The position numbers were made by a program, and so were the translations under genes. The notes under the pieces were generated by a model, which worked only from the letters and a program-made list of their open reading frames with translations, was not told the DNA's origin and did no database searches. A stretch of DNA of 64,000 nucleotides from Bifiguratus adelaidae (taxonomy: Eukaryota > Mucoromycota > Endogonomycetes > Endogonales), in assembly GCA_002261195.1 (NCBI GenBank), contig MVBO01000001.1:384051-448050 (forward strand), given 5' to 3'. Shown here in pieces: positions 36,424 through 48,278 of the stretch; position 1 is the stretch's first letter; the number at the start of each line of letters is the position of its first letter.

Positions 36424-37845
36424 ATGGGAAGCTTGGGACGGAGGGTAGAAGTCGCTCAAGGACTGACGGCCACGGTGGGAGACACGCCTCTGGTAGAGTT
36501 TACGAGCCCTACCGAGTTTTGCGGCGGGGTGCGCCTTCTGGGCAAAGGTGCGTTGACCACGTCGAGTGCGACATTAGCATGTGCGCTGACACGTTTGGGA
36601 CGCATTAGCTGAAATGCTGTCCATGGGAGGCTCAGTCAAGGTACATGAATAGCTTAAGTCGAGACAAAGGAAGGTAGACCACCGCCTTGACGTGTGACCG
36701 TTTAGGATAGAGCCGCAGCCTACATGGTAGAACAAGGCGAAAAATTGGGATTGTTGAAGCCGAGGCTTGATTGTCGACGGAACGGGGTAAAAGCCTTGGT
36801 CGAGCATGAGTCAAGGGAATACATTATCTCACTGTTGCGTATAGTAGAAACACGAGTATTGCACTTGCTCTGATTGCCCGAAGCAAGGTAGACGGATCCC
36901 ATTTTACGCTTCATCCCACTCATTGCTCGATCTTGCCATACAGGGCTACAAATGCCTGATTGTCATGATCAGAACCATTAGCATCGACAATCAGAATCTT
37001 TCGAGATTGTTCGGAGCTGAGCTGGTATTGACCGAGCCATGTTCTCTTACCGATCCAAAACACTTTTACCAAGTCGCCAAACGTCTTCCCGAAGAGCGTG
37101 GCGGATTTTACGTGAATCAGTTTGAGAATGTGGACGATTCTGAGGCCTCTTATCGTACCACTGGTCCAGGGTAGCTTTCCTCTTTAATGCATCGTCATTC
37201 GCTGGTATGCATGTAATTGTTTTACCAGAGATCTGGGAACAAACGAACGGACAAGTTACTGTCTTCTGCTGTGCCGCAGGAACTGGCAGAACGATTGCTG
37301 GAGTATCCACTTATCTCAAAGAGCGGGATCCCAACATCCAGGTGAACGTAATTGACTGTCCCACTTCCATCTTGTATCCTTATCTCAAGGTGCGTTGTTG
37401 CGGTATTTCCGAGTGTTCTATTGTAACATGCTTTTTAGTCGGGTGAGATGGGCTGCAAGTTGGAAGTGGAACTCAAAGGCATCGAAGGTATCCGCACCGA
37501 CCGCCTTACCGCCAACTTTAGAGAGCAAAGATTGACGATGCTATCGCGGTGACTAATGAACCAGTGAGTGACGTGCCCATCTTGTACACTACAGGTGCTC
37601 ACACAGTCTTTGCAGGCGATTCGAATGGCGCATCATATCCTGCAACACGAAGGCATATTTATCAGACCAAGTGCTGCGCTCAATTTCGTAGGAGCCTTGC
37701 GCACCGCGCAGTTTCTCAAGCACATGGTCACAAAGGTCACAAAGCCGCCCACCGTTGTAACAATCCTTTGTGATGGCGATGATCGATACATGTCCAAAAT
37801 TACGATAAGGATTGGATTGCTGATGATGGATTTGGTGAGGCTGTA
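36424..37845 (+). pseudogene. Cysteine synthase (O-acetylserine sulfhydrylase-like) pseudogene
   Basis: Fragments in family order: TVGDTPLVEF (exon 36424-36547), EMLSMGGSVK with the PLP lysine (36609-36640), DRAAAYMVEQGEKLGLLKP (from 36706) and LALIARSKGYK (36845-36887, 36944 on). GAELVLTEPCSLTDPKHFY follows, then NPNIQVNVIDCP (37229-37389), SGEMGC (37439 on) and IFIRPSAALNFVGALR (37615 on). Lesions include a frameshift at about 36762, an extra G at the donor near 37170, frameshifts near 37480-37530 and one near 37800 before the C-terminal KDW motif. Key glycines are replaced: the asparagine loop reads RNTS instead of GNTG, and the phosphate loop reads GTGRT instead of GTGGT. Most intron borders survive, so this is an old DNA copy, not a retrocopy. 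It would not make active enzyme. Confidence 0.85.
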
Positions 37846-37935
37846 AACTAGGTGAGGGAAGCATAGGTGGACTTGAATTTCTCAAAGCAGTAAATCTACA
37901 GTCATAATACATGTGATCATAGATTAGACTTACAA

Positions 37936-39355
37936 TCATATCAACAAGGCTGGACCTTCCCATAACGAGAGCGCAAAGGCGGTCAACAAGACAATGATAA
38001 GTTGACACCATTTCAGATAGGCAGCTGCAATGCGGCCAATGCGCGCTAGAATCCGGGCCGGTAGGGTTTTCATATTTGTCGGATGTGCTTCTACCCCGTT
38101 CCATCCCGGTTCATGCTGAACGGACCATGGCGTTACCGGATCATTCTCATTAGTGCCAGGTAACGTATCGAGAAATTGCATGATGCGAGTTAAGGTCTCT
38201 GGAGGTATCGTGCTCTTCACGTTCAGCTCTTCTGACCTTGTGGAACGGCCATCCCAAAAAGCGCGGTGAATGGAAGGCCGCAGGAGGGGCGAGGCGAATT
38301 GGGATGTCTGGGGAGTTCTGACGCTTACACCTTGTTCGGTGAGCAAGCGACTGATGCGCTCGAACCGCTCGAGCTCTGACTGGCACTGGACCAGTTTCTG
38401 TTCCTGGACTGTGTAAGATTCAAAGAGTCGATCGAATTTCAGTTGAAGGTCGTGTACAGCTTCCGAAGCTCGCTGTGCTTGAAACAGTTCTTGAATGCAA
38501 TTTGATAGGCGTTGCTGGAGGATCTTGTTTTCTCTGCAACAAGCTTCCTTGTCCTTTGAGAGATTGAATATCTCTTGCTGTAGCGTGGCAGTGGTGGACG
38601 CTAATTCTTGTTCATAGTCTCGTACATCATCGTCATTTTGCCGGGACCGCGAGGAGGCTGCCTGGTGTTTCTTCACCAACCTTTCGTTGGTCTCTTCTAG
38701 GGTAGCAATCTGCTCCGTCGCGGCTTGAAGCTCTGCCTGCAAAGTGCACAGTTCCCGCTGTAAGCACTGGATCGTTTTCTGTTGTGACTGTTGCTCCTCG
38801 GAAGCTTGTTGCTTCTTGATTTCATAGTTACGCTTTAGTTCGATATGTTGCTGTTCCAGAACAGCGTAAGCAGTATCATTACGTTTGTCATAGCCAAAGA
38901 AGGCATTATTCATGAGTTCGATAAGTGTGGTATCTTTGGTGGCGACGGAGAGTTGTCCTAGTGACCGAATGGAACGCCGTTTCAATATTTTTGAATTGGC
39001 CAGCCGTGACCGACTGCCAACCGAAACATCATCGCCATTGTCCCGATCCGAATCGGGAGGTGTCATGGTTTCATCGGACACTTTATATCCGCATTCCGCG
39101 AGCTGGTTTTTAAGCCGAGTGTTTTCTTCCAGAAGCAGTTTACCAATCTCGGCCGCCAAAGTTAAATCTATCATCGTTCAGTGTTCATGTCCTGAAGCGG
39201 AAGTTGCAATACATACCTTTATCCTTATTATGTAACGAAGCATAGATCTTGTCAATGTAAGTGCGCAGCTCAACGTTGTCTGCCTTGTCCAAGTCCACGG
39301 CGTCGAGATTGAAAGGTATCGAATCCGTGAGACGCGATGTGGTGGAACTTGCCAT
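37936..39355 (-). CDS. Tail-anchored coiled-coil protein with CC1-box-like motif
   Basis: Two exons: 39355-39217 and 39167-37936 (456 aa). Exon 2 opens with DLTLAAEIGKLLLEENTRL, which fits the CC1 box (AAxxG within an amphipathic helix) that binds dynein light intermediate chain in BICD, Spindly, HAP1 and TRAK proteins. A basic Ser-rich linker follows (KILKRRSIRS), then about 200 residues of Gln/Glu-rich heptads from HIELKRNYEIKKQQ to ELERFERISRLL. A Pro-containing spacer leads to a C-terminal hydrophobic segment (LKWCQLIIVLLTAFALSL) with six residues after it, typical of a tail anchor. A membrane-bound motor adaptor is a reasonable hypothesis, not a demonstrated function. The ATG used is the first in the frame. 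Confidence 0.8.
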
Positions 39356-39658
39356 ATCGATCACCGAGTCCTCTTCCGTAGCCCCCTGGGCCAACGGAGC
39401 GAATACCAGAGACTTAGTGGACTAGGAAACCAAGGCAAGGGCGGACAGGTAAGCAATAAAAGGAAGGGCAAGGCCAAAATTGGGGTCCGGTTGTGTCGCC
39501 ATGGAACACGCGACACATGAAAATCCGAGATATTCGTCTTTTAAGGAAATTGTTCCTGAACACCATTGACCATTGACCATGAAACCAAAACTGGCTTGCA
39601 CCTTGGCTGCTAGACGCCCAAGCCTGACTTTTATATTCAAAACAAGTTTATGTACAGT

Positions 39659-41333
39659 CTACGTGAACTTTGGCATACTGATCTCTGACGCTGGGCTAAA
39701 CTTGTCTGCATTGACTACAAACAGCGGGATATTCGAAGATGCAGTAAAGCCATGATGGCTCGATACAAACGCAACGTCTTGCACATCCGTAGCCAGTGTA
39801 CCATTCCGAGAGAAATTTGGTCGAGTGGCAGATGTTCGGGGGATAGCTGTTGCTGGAAAATACGCAGCGATAGGTGCTTCCAGGGAGGCTAAAGTATGAT
39901 GAGATTCGTTACCCAGTTGACGCAACTTGTCGGGGCACCTGATTTGAGCTGGTGATGACTCAACACTTGGTGGGACCGGTGACGAGTCCGTCTGGCTTGA
40001 AGCAACAAAATTTAGGGGTTCGAGCATGGAGCCTTTGCGCTGCAAATAAGCGATACGTCGATTGTAAGGGGTACGAGCCGGTCCCGTTTTGTCGTCAGTG
40101 TCCTGCATATCCGGCCATCGTCGTTTGCTCAGATAAATAAATCCAACGCAAGCGGCCATGACGAATATGCCTCCAATGACGCTTCCTACAATGACGGGTA
40201 CGGCAGGTTTGGCTTGATCCCCCCGCAGATTGACGTTGGGGTTCACCGTGAAATTTCCTCCAAAGAATACAGGCCCATTATTGGCAAACACGGTTGGCGC
40301 ATTCGCTACGCTTGCCCTTTGCAACCGGTTAGGGACACACTCATATGGTCTCAACCTCTTGGACTCACCAGCTGGACGTCGTCATATTGAAGATGGCTAG
40401 GGTATTGCTGATGGTCAACGAACTACCGTGCACACCGCCGAAGATGAGCAATGCATCGCCCATATAGCCGAAGGAAGATCCAAAAACGCCATCGCCCGGC
40501 GGCTCGTTTTGAGAATCCGCAATGATGATAGAGCTCGTACTCAGATCAAAGACTCGCATGCCTTTTGGCGTCTTCTCTCCTGTGGTCCCGCCAGGAAATA
40601 GGAAAACCTTTTGATTATTGTAATTCACAACATGGATGGAATCGAGAGGCATATCGAGCTTGCTAGAATTGAGAAGGGACCAGGATCGTTGCGTTATATT
40701 GAAAGTGTAAATTGAGGCCGAGTACGTGAGATTGCCATTTGCGCCTTGACTGCCACCGAAAGCATAAATCACACCATTGGCAAACGTTAATCCCATATTC
40801 TTCCAAGAGGGCGTCGGCTCTGAGGTTCGGTCAAGGGTGTGGGCCATGCAGTTGAGCGAGGTAAGATTAAGGGTATAAAATACGTTGGACAAAGTGGCAT
40901 TGGCGGGTCCAAAGATGTATAGGACGTCGAATACTTGTATCATCAGTTGATCATCCGCTGTGAATAGACTGTGCTGACGACCGTTGCACGTCTGTATTTG
41001 GCCCATGGAGGATTGCGAGACAAGATCGAAACCTTGCATCGTGCCGTGCTCATCAACGCCGGTTAAGAGTGTTCCATTCGTGGTCACGACACACGGCCGT
41101 GGATCCACCAACATATTCGAGTTTGCGTCTAGTGACGTCCATGTGGTTTGGCCATTGAGATTGATAGGCGCTTTCGTGAAGCTAAAGTTTGTATTCATCG
41201 AAGCTGGTTGATTGGGTCCCAGGAGGTAAAAGGTGTCATTGTATACAAAGGAGCACTGGTTCCAGACGGGTATGGCTTGAACGATACGGCCAGCCGTACC
41301 GATCAAGACAAGCGCAAGCATAGAGGACAACAT
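39659..41333 (-). CDS. Kelch/galactose-oxidase-like beta-propeller protein, type I membrane
   Basis: Two exons: 41333-40369 and 40316-39659 (540 aa). The N-terminal signal peptide is MLSSMLALVLIGTAGRIVQA. The extracellular part has several kelch-like units, e.g. GVIYAFGGSQGANG, KVFLFPGGTTG and ALLIFGGVHGSS, with many N-glycosylation sequons. One membrane helix follows (VIVGSVIGGIFVMAACVGFIYL), then basic residues and a cytosolic tail of about 170 residues. The layout resembles fungal kelch-repeat cell-surface proteins of unknown role, common in early-diverging fungi. A TTTTATTTAT element lies just upstream of the start. Ligand and function are unknown. Confidence 0.85.
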
Positions 41334-41736
41334 CCTGTTGAGGATAAATAAAACGAAGGGAAAGGAATCGTTGAAGCAACGTTATCATGACATGCACAGC
41401 ATATCTTGCTGACAATGCGCAACGTCAGTAGACAGTTCAACCTCTAGAGAGCAAGAGAGCGCAAGAGGTGACCAGGTCATGGTGACGAATTATGAAATCC
41501 GCGCTAAACGCTTCATTTACCGAAAAGGAAAAGTTTGTGATTAAACGCGACACAATGCGATCGTCTTCAGGGGAAAACATCGTGTCATTTCGGCTTGCGT
41601 GTCGTTGCGATAAGTCGAGCAATGAGCGAATTTACCAGAGGCTGCTGAGGCAATGGCAAAGGTCAAACTGTAGGAACTGTTGCAGATAATGCTGACGTTC
41701 ACTCAAGACGAATCGGGGATTCAAATCGCCAAGAAT
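41334..41736. other. Intergenic between the kelch gene and the hydrolase-like gene
   Basis: Kelch 5' flank and hydrolase-like 3' flank. Short ORFs on both strands have no family resemblance. Nothing else was recognised. Confidence 0.4.
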
Positions 41737-43019
41737 TTAGACCGGCTGGCCCTCGCTGTCTCTCCAGCGACTCATCAAAGTGTTGCTTGGCAATGATGGG
41801 TCGAGAAGCTTCTTGGCAGTCTCAATACCAGCTATGGGCAACCCTTTCGGGTCAAGCTTTCCAAGTTGCACCAACACTGACGCTTGATCCCTGGACATGA
41901 AAATTAAGCTTCACCTGAAAGGGACGACAACGGATACATACCAGTAGATGTGCTCATTATAGAGTTTATCGCCACGGATATTGACGATGGCGACCAAAGG
42001 AATTTCCACATACCTGCCTGTCGGTTCAACGCCTGGCAAAAGCCAATCTATTTCTCTGATGCAAATGTCAATAGCGGTTTCACAAAGCTGGATTTGGACT
42101 TAACTTGTCGTGAGTGAAGCAAAAGAGCATCTCGTCCACTATCCGATCGACTCCGACGGTTTGAGAAATAGGAATCAACTTGGTATCGGCCGGATTCGAA
42201 TTGACGAAATGATGAGTGTAGAAGCGAAGCAAGTGATCGTGACCAACACCTCCAGTCATCTAGCGAGATATATGATGAACAACAGCTGCAGCACACACAA
42301 TGACTTACTGTTGGAATATGATTCGCATAAGGTTCAGCTACCATGGTTTTCATGGTCTTTCGAGCATCCCGCTCACCAAACTCGTATAGACAATGCTCCT
42401 CCCATATTTTGGCTAAATCGTAACGAGGTCCGAGCTGCTGCCGTAGACAACCTAGAGTACGAGAGTAAGCCATCATGGAAGCTGGCTTATCGAAAGTAGG
42501 TGATCCTGCGAGCGCGAAGCCCACGGATGTACTGGGATATGAATAGAGCGATACGTGCGTTTGATCAGCATATCGCGCCGCCAAATCACCATAGCCTCGT
42601 GTTTGGTCTTCCGAAGCTGCGAATTGTACCACGATCGACAAGTCGCTGTTGTCAAAGCGCACAAAACTCCAATCTTCGATGCTGGGATAGTACAAGACGA
42701 GAGCGCCGATATCCGGTATTTCGGACATGGCTGAAGCAACAACCGCAGCCCCAACTCCGAAGCCAATTATCCCGATGTTGCGTAGAGTGATTGAAGATAA
42801 TGTTTTTAGGTTCGCAGCAGCTTTGACCACCTCGTCGACAGAGGCGCTCTGCTCGGCCGCGGTGTCTCCACCCGTCTCCACAACAGCCGCCACATAGCCT
42901 TCCTCCGCGTAAATTTGGGCTAACGCCGCGTACGCGTCTGTGAGTGCACCTTTCTAATCAGTGACGAGGAGAAGACCTGGACCTTTCTTGCTTCCCGGAA
43001 CTTTCACAGTAAGAGCCAT
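41737..43019 (-). CDS. Dienelactone-hydrolase/SnoaL-like fusion protein, interrupted by an in-frame TAG
   Basis: Four exons: 43019-42309, 42259-42105, 42055-41942, 41890-41737 (377 codons plus stop). An alpha/beta-hydrolase half (GPGLLLVTD, IYAEEGYVAAVV, IGIIGFGVGAAV, LVLYYPSIEDW, FGERDARKTMKTMV) is followed by a SnoaL-like half: MTGGVGHDHLLRFYTHHF, DWLLPGVEPTGRYVEIPL and EHIYWDQASVLVQLG. This pairing is known in fungal proteins of unknown role. Codon 22 is TAG (42954-42956, directly after LLLVTD), while the frame downstream continues the domain, so the copy is either a pseudogene or carries a base error. The nucleophile elbow reads GFGVG; the usual catalytic Cys or Ser is absent, suggesting a non-catalytic protein even if expressed. 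Confidence 0.75.
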
Positions 43020-44563
43020 GGTGACCTTGTCAGTGCCAAATTGAGCTTCTACCCTTTTTGAGCAAAATGAATTAAGCGCGTCAGGCATCTGTTGCGTGTT
43101 GTCTCTCACTTGGTGCATTTGCACTTTCGTGCTCTGATAGAAGTCATTAGATCTCCGCTATTGCTTAAAAGCTAGCAATTGTTAGGTGACGATGTCGATG
43201 GTAGGTCCGCTTTGCCATACGAGGTAGTGTTGATTATTAGATAAACAGCTTGAACTGCCAAAAGCGCTTTGATCCACCCATTGTTGCTGATATCAAGCAA
43301 AGCTCACGCACGCCGAAAAAAACCAGCTTCTGCATCATGCTGCTCCATCGGATCTATCCATTTCCAGGTATGGATGTATTGATTCTGATTCTTTACACGG
43401 GACCTAAGAAGGCAGAGTTCAGGCGCATGTCAGTTGTTACCTTGAGGAGACTTCTGCAGCAGGGCAGCACAGCCAGCAGGTTCGCTTTGTTTTCAACCGT
43501 GGGATGCTCTCTTGCAGTGTCTCTTCTCTGTGTGTGTCGCACATCCTTCTTGACAGATTGATTAAATCTACGAAGAACGTGAGCAATCGAGAAAGAAGCT
43601 GAACGGCGTCATTGGTATGAAAAAGACAATATTTGCCCCAAGTACAATATTTTAGAACTCACACTAGCACTTAAATTCATTGCATTCTGGCTTCGACGAA
43701 CAAAAGCCTCAATATGGCAGATTTTCGGTCGACGCCTATCGCAGATGCAAATGAGTGACAGTTTCCGGCAAAACAGATTGCTGTTGGCTTGTTAGTGGTG
43801 ATGGCCTGGCTTACAAATAAGCAAGAGGCCTGAGCATGTAATGGTTGGGATTATTGTCTTCTGCTCTGCCGTAGAAATCGGTCGATGTGCATTGGCTTCT
43901 CTGTTACGGACGCCATTTGTCTGCCTTCGTCCCTTCTATGTGCATATCTATGCAACTTAGGGCTTCCTAACCCGCTGCGATAATGCAGTTACTGGGACTT
44001 CTATGAGCTCCAAGCAATTCTACGAATCGTCCCACAACCATTTGTGTACACTCCCCAGCAAGTCAAATCCTCGCTTGATCCGCGCTTCGTTCGGAGACAA
44101 AAAAAATTCTCAGTTGTGAATAGGCTAGAGCACATGCAGTAGGGCCTTTTTGAAGCACTCGAAAAATACTGTAACCAGGTCTTCGGCACTTCTATCGCAG
44201 AATTTTGCGATACAGGTAGTGATATTTGTGAGTGTAGAGACGTTGTCAAATAAGCGAATAAGAATGAAAACATTTGGTCTGCGGCAATAGGTATGGCCAT
44301 AAAGATGAAATGGAACCTTGTCTAAGCCAACATGCAGATCACACGATACCGACTTGGAAAGTTTGAATTGCCTATTAAACTGCTGTTCTCGGACCGACGG
44401 ATTATTCTTGCAATGCAATAGGTGTACAAACAGTGGGAGTGAAGCTTTTTGCGTCTACGTACTTGTAAGCCATGGCTACATGCAGAGAAATGCTATGCTA
44501 TTGGGTTAATTTTCGTTCACTGGATTACAAGCTGTGTAAATGAAAATTAATTACATCTGGTAT
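43020..44563. other. About 1.5 kb gene-poor region
   Basis: No recognisable gene. A 97-codon minus-strand ORF (44418-44125) has a plausible composition (CIAKFCDRSAEDLVTVFFECF) but no family and no supporting splice pattern. A 103-codon plus-strand ORF at 43250-43561 is hydrophobic and random-looking. No inverted repeats or target-site duplications were seen. Like the flanking broken genes, it may be decaying DNA. Confidence 0.4.
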
Positions 44564-47072
44564 CTAATCATCCTTTGCCGCTCTCAACATGTCAATGAAA
44601 GGTCGCTTCCCAGATCCAGCCGTCTCTAACTCTAGGGAATAAGCTCTACGCCTCGCAGGAGGCATTTCTTGTTGGTCGGGAGGTGCTTCTAACCACGCTT
44701 CAAGGGGCTTAATAAGGTCTTCATGCGTAAGAAAGCCGATTTGTCGTTCCTTTGAGGCAGCTTTTCCACTCAAAAAGGTGTCAAAGGCTTCGAGCTTGCC
44801 CTGCCTTGAAGCAAGAAGAGCTCGAAGCACCGGTAAATACAATCGTGCGATGAGACCCAAAAGACGGTAGAAGAATTTGTGATCGCGTCGCCATTCTTCG
44901 GAGGTGTTGTCCTTAAGCTGCTGAAACATCCACTCTTCATTCTCAACGTTGGCTCTTTTTGTGTTTTCCGCACTGAAACAGGTCACCATTGCACCATGCT
45001 TCAATCGTATCCGGCCGATCGTACACCTTCCTCCCTTGTGAAGGCGAATCGTAGCTGAACGGAAGGAGGTAAAGAACGTAAAAAAATGATTCGAGGTCGT
45101 GTTGAACACTGTGAGCCTCGCCTAGGAGAACTCCGCTGGCCATGTATGGAATAGTGCCCTGCGATTTACGTGTAAGCCTCTAAATGTCAACATTGCTCTC
45201 TGCACCTACAGTACGCTGCGCCTTATGAGCTTCAGTTTCCAGATCTCCCTGGTCTTCTGATATCGCCTTGCCACTTTCAGTATCGAAATCGTTTGAAGGT
45301 GGTTCGTTTTCCTTCTCAAGGTATGATCGGTTCCGTTTGAAAGGCGAGCTTCCGTCCACAACTGAATCTGTACGGTACGATGTAGTACCTTCCGATGACC
45401 TAGCATCCAGTACAGCCATGTCTAGGTCGATTAAAAAGCCTTGGCCTGATCTGGGCTCCCCAAGAAGAACATTGCGCTCCGATATGTCTCGATGGAGTAT
45501 GTTGCCTTTTAAAAAGAGCGATTGATGAGCTATTGAAGACGTGAGTGAACGCGTTCGGAAGCCTATCTTGATGCTATACCTTTGATCGCTCCCAACAAGC
45601 CGTGCGCTATCTCCTCCAGTGTCTCGAAGTTGCTGAGCGGCCTTTTTCAAGGAAGGACCAGCCGCATCTGCCTTCTATTCTTCAATTTGTATTCAATGTT
45701 TAGAGCCAGGGCTTGCTCTGGCGTGTATCCTCGGACAGTGGTCAACGTTGTTCTGTGAGTATCCCAACGACTAATCCTATATGGGTAAAGTCGGTTAGCT
45801 GTGATTCTACGCGGCAAAAGTCATATTCATACCCAACAGCCAAAACGACTCCTTCAACTCCCCTGGCTTTTGCTTGATCGTGGAAGAAGGTCTCATCCAA
45901 CTTCCTGCCAGTGTCAAACCACATTTCTTTTAAGACTAGAGGCACCCCATTGCCCGAGAAGTCCTTGACTGCGTACACCCGCGTACCCCGACCACGAATT
46001 GATACGCCGTTGTAGAGAATGTCTTCCACCTGGTATGTCGTGGTCTCGCATTTGATTGTGGCCACCTCCCGACCGACGAAGGCTTCGAGGTTGCCTTTTA
46101 TCTTCTGCTTGCGAACGGCAGTTCTTGTGGTGTAGTCAGGGTCGTCCCCCAGCTCAAGATTGGAAGCCATCGATAGCCAGTAGAGAGCCCGAATAAATTT
46201 GATCGCTCCATCTTCACTGCGGATATCGAATCGGGCTTCCTCGGTACCACTTTGGTCTCCTCTGATCACGCCAAATTCAAATCCTCCCATGAAAAAAACC
46301 ACAGCCGATTGCCTCCAAGGTTGATGTCTCTTGATGCCCCACAGGTATTTGAGGACTTGCTGTTCGGCGTCATTGGCGTTGGTGATCTTGTGTTCGCCAA
46401 GCACCAACACTTGCTCGAAGTTGATCATGGCCGTGACGGTATTTTGTTGAGTCCATATCCTCCACAGCCATCCCATGCCGAAACCGGCAGCATAACAATA
46501 TCCGGTCGCAGATCCTCATGTGCCTTCTTGCCCTTGCTAAGAGGATACGGTGCCTTAGGGCTGACCGGCCACGCAAAAGCCTGTTTCAGCCTTCCGTCAC
46601 AAAGCTTGAAGGCGATGGACGCTAGAAAGTCGACGATAGGTCTCTCATCGTCCGGCTTGTTTATGAGTGTCGGCCATGACCAGAAGTCAGCCCCGTATTC
46701 CACAACAGAAGACGATGATTTACGCCTGAGCAGCCCGGAGTCTTGTAAAATCTGCATTTGCTGCGCAATTTTGGCTGCATCGGCTTCTCCTGTAAGGTGA
46801 TCAAGAAAGTCCTCGCTGATGAACTGAGCGTTATGAAGCTCCCACTTCAAGTCGTTCATAAGATTATCGTCGATTAGCTTATGTGACGGATGGATGTCTG
46901 ATCCAGTCTTGCTGAACGGAGTCGAGTCCACGGGTTTCTGGCTATCCTGAGGAGGGGAGGGTGTCCTCATCCGTTTTGACGATCTCGAGGCGGTATTTGA
47001 CTTCGAGTTTGACTTGCGCGAGTTGGAACTAGAACCACTACTTGATTTCGGTTGGAAACGCTGGCTTTGCAA
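44564..47072 (-). pseudogene. FunK1-type fungal protein kinase, broken by frameshifts
   Basis: All FunK1 parts are present in order. An N-terminal region (FISEDFLDHLTGEADA) and DIVMLPVSAWDG are followed by VLVLGEHKIT. VKDFSGNGVPLVLKEMW carries the probable beta-3 Lys, and GNILHRDISERNVLLGE is the catalytic loop. GFLIDLDMA is the DFG equivalent. RTGTIPYMA is restored by an intron 45209-45159, and HDLESFFYVLYLLPFSYD closes the set. A second intron is 45579-45530. The frame breaks at an A4 run (46442-46445), near 45742-45752, at a TGA (45647-45649) within the segment LVLP/KRPLS, and near 44975-44979. The N-terminus lacks a clear ATG upstream of 46970. Catalytic residues remain, so decay is recent, or some lesions are sequence errors. 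FunK1 kinases are multicopy and often pseudogenised. Confidence 0.8.
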
Positions 47073-47332
47073 CCGTGACGGCTTTGAGTGACCGCGCCAT
47101 GTGTTCGATTAGTGTTTTTGCAGGAATGACAAAAGAAACGAAGTCAAGTGGATGGTTCTACGTTCAAGGTATAGGCCAGCTTGCGGTTTTGTGCGGAAGG
47201 CGTGTATGGAAGCAAAAGCGCAGTAAGAAGAGAAAGGTACGCGTGATTGCTGACAAGGCCTTGCCCGAATTGGCACTCGTTTGCCCAAATTGGGACGCGA
47301 CGAGAAACAAGACACGCGTGTTCTCTTTCACG

Positions 47333-48223
47333 ATGATGGAAACGGAGCCTGACAAGGTTCCGGAAGGACCGCGCGCAAAGAAACTCCGACAGATATTAGC
47401 AAAGTCTGTGGACATGACATTGCAGAACGTTAGGTAAGCGCAGCCAAGTTATACGATTGGCGGATGAACGCTAACGTCCGTTGGCCCTCATTTCTAGTTA
47501 TGACAAGCTTGCTCAGTGCTTTCCTCAACTTCATAGAGACGCGCCAGAGTCTCTGAAAGCCGCTCATGAGCAGGTCAATCTCTTTTTAATGTCGACTATA
47601 GAGGTATCACAACTTTGCGGTATTCTGTGTGGACGGGCCCAAGACTGACACTTGCTTTAGGAAGAATTTGAGACCATAATACGTACGCGAGAGCTCATGG
47701 GACGACTGAACGAGTTAGATCGCTTGATTGAAGAAGCCAAGGCAGGTTCGGCGAGAAATGGCGCATACAAGTGAGTTTGCGGCTTGGTGACTGGCAACAG
47801 ACCCGACGATGACTTACCATGTTGAATCTCTAGTCCGGATAAAGTGACACCAGAGGCCTCTGTCCGATCTCAGATGGTGCCATTAAAGCGTATGGAGCTG
47901 CAGCGCCTTCGGAACGAGTTGTTTAGGGTGAGTAAGAGATATGCCTTCCGATGTTTTGCACCAATACTGAATATCGACCTAGACGGAGGCAGAAAATAAG
48001 GATCTCATGAAAGAAGTAAAGCAAAGGAAAGAGGAGGCTTCTGAGGCAACCAAAGTACTTAAAACGTTGACTGATGATTTCGACAAGGTAGGCAAGCCCC
48101 TTCGGAATTTAACGGACTCGACTGTCCTAATCTCAAGTACAGGCCGTACAAATTGCGACACAGATTCGGATGCAGGACATACATCACAGCGTCACAGAAT
48201 TTAACCCTAGGCTTCAAACCTAG
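47333..48223 (+). CDS. NNF1: Kinetochore MIND/Mis12-complex subunit NNF1
   Basis: Six exons: 47333-47433, 47498-47603, 47661-47770, 47834-47927, 47983-48087, 48143-48223 (198 aa). The short, mostly helical protein begins MMETEPDKVPEGPRAKKL. The Nnf1 core KSVDMTLQNVRSYDKLAQCFPQ is followed by VNLFLMSTIEEEFETIIRTRELMGRLNELDRLIEEAK, as in Nnf1/PMF1. It then runs into a coiled coil rich in Lys/Glu. Length (about 200 aa) and position of the core fit the family. Role: centromere-microtubule linkage. The first of two adjacent ATGs was used. It is divergent from the FunK1 pseudogene. Confidence 0.82.
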
Positions 48224-48278
48224 CTGTATCATTCAGCCTACAGCATTGTACATATAGTTGCAGTCTATACATCCGTAT

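Noticed and set aside
36411-36608. Alternative N-terminal exon for XRCC4 starting at 36459 (MSDFYPPSQ)
   Set aside because: It cannot be joined in frame to the conserved head, and the DNA is occupied by cysteine-synthase exon 1 on the other strand.
36424-37845. Functional cysteine synthase with unusual splicing
   Set aside because: Several indels lie inside conserved blocks, and the glycine loops are altered; splicing cannot repair these.
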